NCBI GenBank assembly: GCA_964035795.1
Contig: OZ038321.1
Span: 14,191,971 to 14,255,970 of the forward strand
Direction: 5' to 3'
From: Pterobdella sp. o SKG-2022
Taxonomy: Eukaryota; Annelida; Clitellata; Hirudinida; Piscicolidae
Length of the DNA: 64,000 bases
The position numbers were made by a program, and so were the translations under genes. The notes under the pieces were generated by a model. It was not told the origin of the DNA and ran no database searches. It worked only from the letters and a program-made list of their open reading frames with translations. Below are positions 52,676 to 64,000 of this stretch, one piece after another. Each line of letters begins with the position of its first letter. Position 1 is the first letter of the stretch.

Positions 52676-55243
52676 ATGGATGATGAAAAACCTAAGCCTG
52701 TTAGACGAACTTCCCGAAAAAAATTAAAAAGTAATGGCGTGGAAAAAAGAGACGGCGAAGAAATTATTGAACAAAAACCGGTAAGCAGATCAAAAAAATT
52801 CACAGATAATTTAGAAGTTCAAAATTGTTTCAAGAATATTGATTCTGAGTTGAACAGTAAAAAAGTGGATAGACCTCCCGTGGAGAAGCGTCGTAACAAC
52901 AGTTTCAAAAAGTCTGTAAGAAAAAACAAAGCACAAGGTAGTTATTCTCAAGTGAATTTAAAAAACGATTTTGATGTGCATTATGAGAAGCTTTCAGCAA
53001 GATCGAAAAGTGAAAAGAACCAAACAAGAAAAAAGAAATCACCAATCAAGGTGGAAAATGATGAAAATGACAGATGCATGCTGTTGAATCAAATCCATCA
53101 AGGAATGAAGCTCAAATCTACCAAGCATTTAATGGTGGATAAGAGTGGTCCAAACATTGGAAATGGTAAACATGAGTTTATGATTAAAAGTAATAAGCTA
53201 GCTTGGCAAAAAGACAAAAATACTTTATTCAAAAAATATTAATGTTATAAATAGTTGCATTTTAATTGATTTTTTGAAGATTTATGGGAATTTTTAACCT
53301 TTAATCGATTGTTTTCAAGTTAAACAAAAGGTTTCAAACAGATCAGACGATAGTCGGGCATCTCGTTTGCCAGGCGAGCCCAGTTAGTTTTAAACATCAT
53401 ATACTTTCATTTATAAAGATGAAAAAGAAAAATTTTAAGTATTAAATTTTTCAGAAACACTTTCCATTAATTTGAAAAACTTCATCGAGCTATAATTAGA
53501 TCTAAATATTTTCTTGAAAAAATATTAATGCTTTCAGATATCTTGAGAAGAGATATACCAAAAGACAACAAGAAATGTTCTCCTTTGAATCTAGCAGCTG
53601 AACTAAAAAAAAAAATGAAAATTATTGAAGGTTTTTATAAAACTCAAAAAAAAATTTTGAATTTTCAAATTTTTGTAATATTTCACAGAAAAAGAATATT
53701 CACATAATGAAAGAGACCAAAGTAGCTCTGAAGATTCTCCGTCAAAAATGAAACCTCATGCAGAAATTCGACCGCCTTTACCTCCTAAACCAAAATTCAG
53801 TTCCAACCTCAATCTCAAAGACACTGTAAAAAATGATAAAAAGTTTGGATCTCTCAGAAATTTTGGGAAACAGCGTGACTTTAACAAAAAATTAGAAATG
53901 AAAATACATCGTTTCAAAGTCGAGAAAGTTGAACTGACTGATAACATCTTAATCGACGATTTTGAATATTTTGGTGAAAAAAGTGAAAAAATGGATAAAC
54001 AAAAAAATCCAAGAAAAAAGAATGAAATTAATCGAAAAGTTCAAAGCAATGTAAACATATCATCAATTGAGCCTGCAGCATCTGTATTTCAAAACAGCAA
54101 AAAAGTTCTTTCAAAACTTTTGTCAGCCGATAGTGAGGATTTTGAAAATCTTCAAGTCAATGATCGAGTCAGTAAAAGCAGTAAAAGCATTGACAAAATC
54201 GGTAAAGATCTTTCTGATAATCGATTTGAACGTATAAGTAGTGTTAGTAATATAAATAAGAATCTCAAATATCAAACAAAACATGTCACAAACTTGGACG
54301 ATGATGAAACAGAAGATGAAGACACGGAAACAGAAAGTTCCAGCTTAAGTAGCCAAACAATTGCCACTCAAGTAAGATATCGTCTTTCTAAACAGATTAA
54401 TGATCATCAAAACAACAATAAAATGCCTTCTAAAAACATTAAAAGTAAGTTTGCTAGCGCGAAAAAATTTCTCGAACGTTTTCATTCGTCGAGCCAAGAA
54501 CCTGACACTCACAATAATACTACACTAACAAGTACAAAGAAGAATAAACTTTCAAACAACCAAAATGAAGAAACCTTTTTTGAAATCAACACTTCCAATA
54601 GGTTTTTAAACCGATTCTTAAGCAAAGACGATTCTAATAGGGATGTAAAAAATGAATACTTTACTACAAACGCATCTAAAATAAACATAAGCGAAAGTCA
54701 AACAAAAGTTAATGAAGTGAACACGACAAAGGAAAGAGCATTGCTTAAAACTAGAAGTGCAGGGGTGGGTAAAGTGCCTTTGAAACGCCCAAAATGCCCA
54801 CCACCACTTCCACCAAACTTTCCACCACCACCTCCCCCTAATCAAGTATTATCTAATAACGCCTTCTTAGCATTCAAGAGTGAGTCTTTAATTTTTTCAA
54901 ATATACGTTCGAAACTTTCTTTTTAAGAATAATTATATACTCAGTAAATGAAAATTTTAAATGTAAATATGTTAAATTCATTCACGAAATAATTCTCGCC
55001 AATATAATATGCTTTACATTTTATGTAGACTAAAAAACTAGACTGAAATTTCACATTTCATTCACAGGCTTAGAGGATAGATTTACCTTCCACAACGTTT
55101 CTGAATTTCCTCTTCCACCAACTTTCCACTCTTTCACTCCAAGTCCCACCATCGGCTCTGGTGAAAGATTTTACCAACAACCTCGTGCAAACTTTATTTC
55201 ACATCAAAAAACTGCACCAGACCCATATGAAACAACTGTTTGA
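52676..55243 (+). CDS. WIP/verprolin family actin regulator
   Basis: Four exons, 52676-53165, 53538-53630, 53689-54879, 55068-55243; sum 1950 nt, 649 residues. WIP proteins bind actin through a WH2 motif and stabilise WASP through a C-terminal segment. The actin-binding WH2 is at about residues 135-163 ('LLNQIHQGMKLKSTKHL', then 'DKSGP', the LLLNQI...LK-x-T...RSGP pattern). A long, poorly conserved basic/Ser-rich centre follows. Proline runs come next ('PPPLPPNFPPPPPP', about 575-590), profilin/SH3-type ligands. The C-terminal 'LEDRFTFHNVSEFPLPP' matches the WASP-binding motif (E-x-R-F-x-FH-x-x-x-x-x-P-x-PP). Unlike vertebrate WIP, the WH2 is preceded by about 130 charged residues. Starts 263 bases after the U2AF2 stop on the same strand. 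Confidence 0.85.
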
Positions 55244-55570
55244 GTCTTGCATTAGTTCATCTGTTTGTATTTATTTTGTATATTTAATCTAAAATTATGA
55301 AAATATTTCTTCCAAATATTTGTAAAATTCAAAACCGTTTTCATCTATTGCTTTTATTCGAGAATATATTTTTTTCTTGGAAATCGATTGATACTTGTAA
55401 TCTCGAAACCAATTTCATGTTCAAAAAATTAATGAATTTAAAAAAATTTTATTCATTAATTACAAAGCTTTTTTTTACAGAATGTAATATTATCAGTACA
55501 TACTGAATTACACTAGTAAGGAAAGCTTCGTACTTAGTAAGTAAAACGTTTTAGTATTCAGACATTACAG

Positions 55571-55720
55571 AATGTAATGCGGTATTTATAAAGCGCCTTT
55601 CCTTATAGATCAAAGCGCTTGCTACAAATTTAATGTAACGAAAACACACTGTGGAACAGGTGCTAATTGCCGGCCCACGCGGGATTGAACGCGGTAACTT
55701 TAGATAATTAGTCTAATTAA
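55571..55720 (-). repeat. tRNA-derived SINE, copy d (head truncated)
   Basis: Very similar to copy c over the tail and middle ('AAAGCGCTTTATAAATACCG' motif region and B-box region) but lost at the A-box end near 55720. It lies between WIP and the kinase gene. A degenerate family A palindrome may lie just upstream (about 55450-55545). Confidence 0.85.
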
Positions 55721-56234
55721 AGGCCTACAACAGAAAATTGATATTTGATTAATTGATTACTTATTATTGAAGTCTTACAATAAAGCTACAATCATAGCTT
55801 TTTCTGAAATAAATGTATCTGAACTTTTCACATTTGAAATTTTATTTTAAACGATGACTAAATTGATTAACATGGATTTATAAAAAGAAAGTGTTAAAAT
55901 TTTTGAGTCAAAAAAATATTTCAAAAAAAAAATGAAATAAAGTATATTTAAAAAATTTTCAAAAAAGTTGGTTGACTTCCAATAGTTTTTGAGGCGCTTC
56001 ATCGTAAATTTAAAGACTTCAATTCGTTGAAATTCTCAAAACAATAAAGCTTCCGCCTATTGTATTGCTCTTATTACGAATAGGCTTCTACTTGAAAACT
56101 CTACTATAAACCCAATTTAACATTTATCTGCTTCGGATTTGAAAAATTTTTTTAATGTAAAATCAAAAAGGTTTTGAGAGTATAGTTTTAATATATCTCA
56201 CCGGTTTTTGCATCGGCCTATTAATATCACAACC
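55721..56234. other. Intergenic sequence 5' of the kinase gene
   Basis: No ORF or repeat recognised. It presumably contains the promoter and 5' untranslated region of the Ste20 kinase. A short inverted pair around 56038-56090 ('AAGCTTCCGCCTATT' against 'GAATAGGCTTCTAC') is weak. Confidence 0.4.
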
Positions 56235-63660
<7,426 letters not shown>

Positions 63661-63825
63661 GTTGTGTGCCTTCCATCATTATTATTACCTATCTCTTTAT
63701 AACGTCAATGTGACGACTGGAATGTCTGCAACTTGTCATTGCAGGCTTGAATGCCACTTGGATTTCATGCTTTGTGCTTTTATAAATAACGGATGTTACT
63801 ACTCTGAAATATTTACGTAACTTTT

Positions 63826-63955
63826 CAGAGACATTGTATGTATTTTTTTCTAATATATCTTAACTAAACTCCAAAATTTGAGAAGTTTTTGAATGCATTT
63901 TGAAAAAAAAATGCAATTTTGAATAAGTGTAGCCTTGTCATAAAACTTTATTTAT
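63826..63955. repeat. Degenerate repeat family B copy
   Basis: Begins 'AGAGACATTGTATGTATTTTT', nearly the left end of the elements at 16873 and 33190, and later has 'AGCCTTGTCATAAAACTT', approximating the reverse of their 'TTATGATAAGGCT' block. Arms otherwise eroded. It lies in the intron after the last kinase exon seen. Confidence 0.5.
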
Positions 63956-64000
63956 ATCTTTTTATCTGTTTTTATTTTATTTTGAAAAATTTTGTCGATT

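Overview
This is a eukaryotic, animal nuclear window. It is strongly A+T-rich. Its genes have many short exons separated by GT-AG introns of about 60 bases to 3 kb, and the space between and inside genes holds old transposable elements of several classes. The proteins (mPR-type PAQR receptor, MRP-type ABCC transporter with TMD0, WIP/verprolin, GCK-IV Ste20 kinase, CD164-like membrane protein) are metazoan. The low G+C, moderate introns and element set (Penelope-like, RTE-like and other non-LTR elements, tRNA-derived SINE, palindromic MITEs) suggest an invertebrate. I cannot name the phylum from sequence alone.

Layout, left to right. 1-4149 (-): 5' part of a gene with an RIIa/Dpy-30-like N-terminus and a long acidic tail, running off the left edge. 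4522-7544 (+): a tiny signal-peptide plus transmembrane protein of CD164 type, with a second homologous terminal exon 2.5 kb downstream and a dead Tc1-type transposase between them. 7643-8904 (+): NDUFA11-like complex I subunit. 9203-10361 (-): PAQR/mPR receptor, head-to-head with 10819-12229 (+), mitochondrial tryptophanyl-tRNA synthetase WARS2. 12394-16158: a decayed Penelope-like element (RT and GIY-YIG) bounded by inverted repeats and carrying a nested, reversed non-LTR element. 16298-26885 (-): ORC3, 20 coding exons, 1032 residues, with a non-LTR element (14-bp target-site duplication), a SINE and MITEs in its introns. 27257-43385 (+): MRP1-type ABCC transporter, 37 coding exons, about 1561 residues, head-to-head with ORC3. 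44889-48126: a broken endonuclease/RT element interrupted by another repeat. 48432-52412 (+): U2AF2 (U2AF65), 11 exons, 639 residues. 52676-55243 (+): WIP/verprolin homologue, 4 exons, 649 residues. 56235-63660 (+): N-terminal kinase domain of a MINK/TNIK/MAP4K4 (Misshapen) kinase, running off the right edge.

Exon coordinates were worked out by hand by joining splice sites whose phases agree and whose products match remembered family sequences. For ORC3, ABCC, U2AF2, WIP, WARS2, PAQR and NDUFA11 the summed exon lengths are exact multiples of three and end at a stop codon, which is good internal support. The genes are housekeeping or signalling genes of unrelated function (replication, splicing, translation, respiration, actin, transport), so no shared pathway is implied. 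The notable organisation is three head-to-head pairs with 371-457 bp between start codons, and a co-directional U2AF2-WIP pair only 263 bp apart.

The most unusual material is in the mobile fraction: the inverted repeats of the Penelope-like element share sequence with palindromic MITEs scattered through the window; one non-LTR element has a PHD-like zinc finger embedded behind its RT and left an identical 43-nt tail copy 10 kb away; and two further repeat families occur in several copies.
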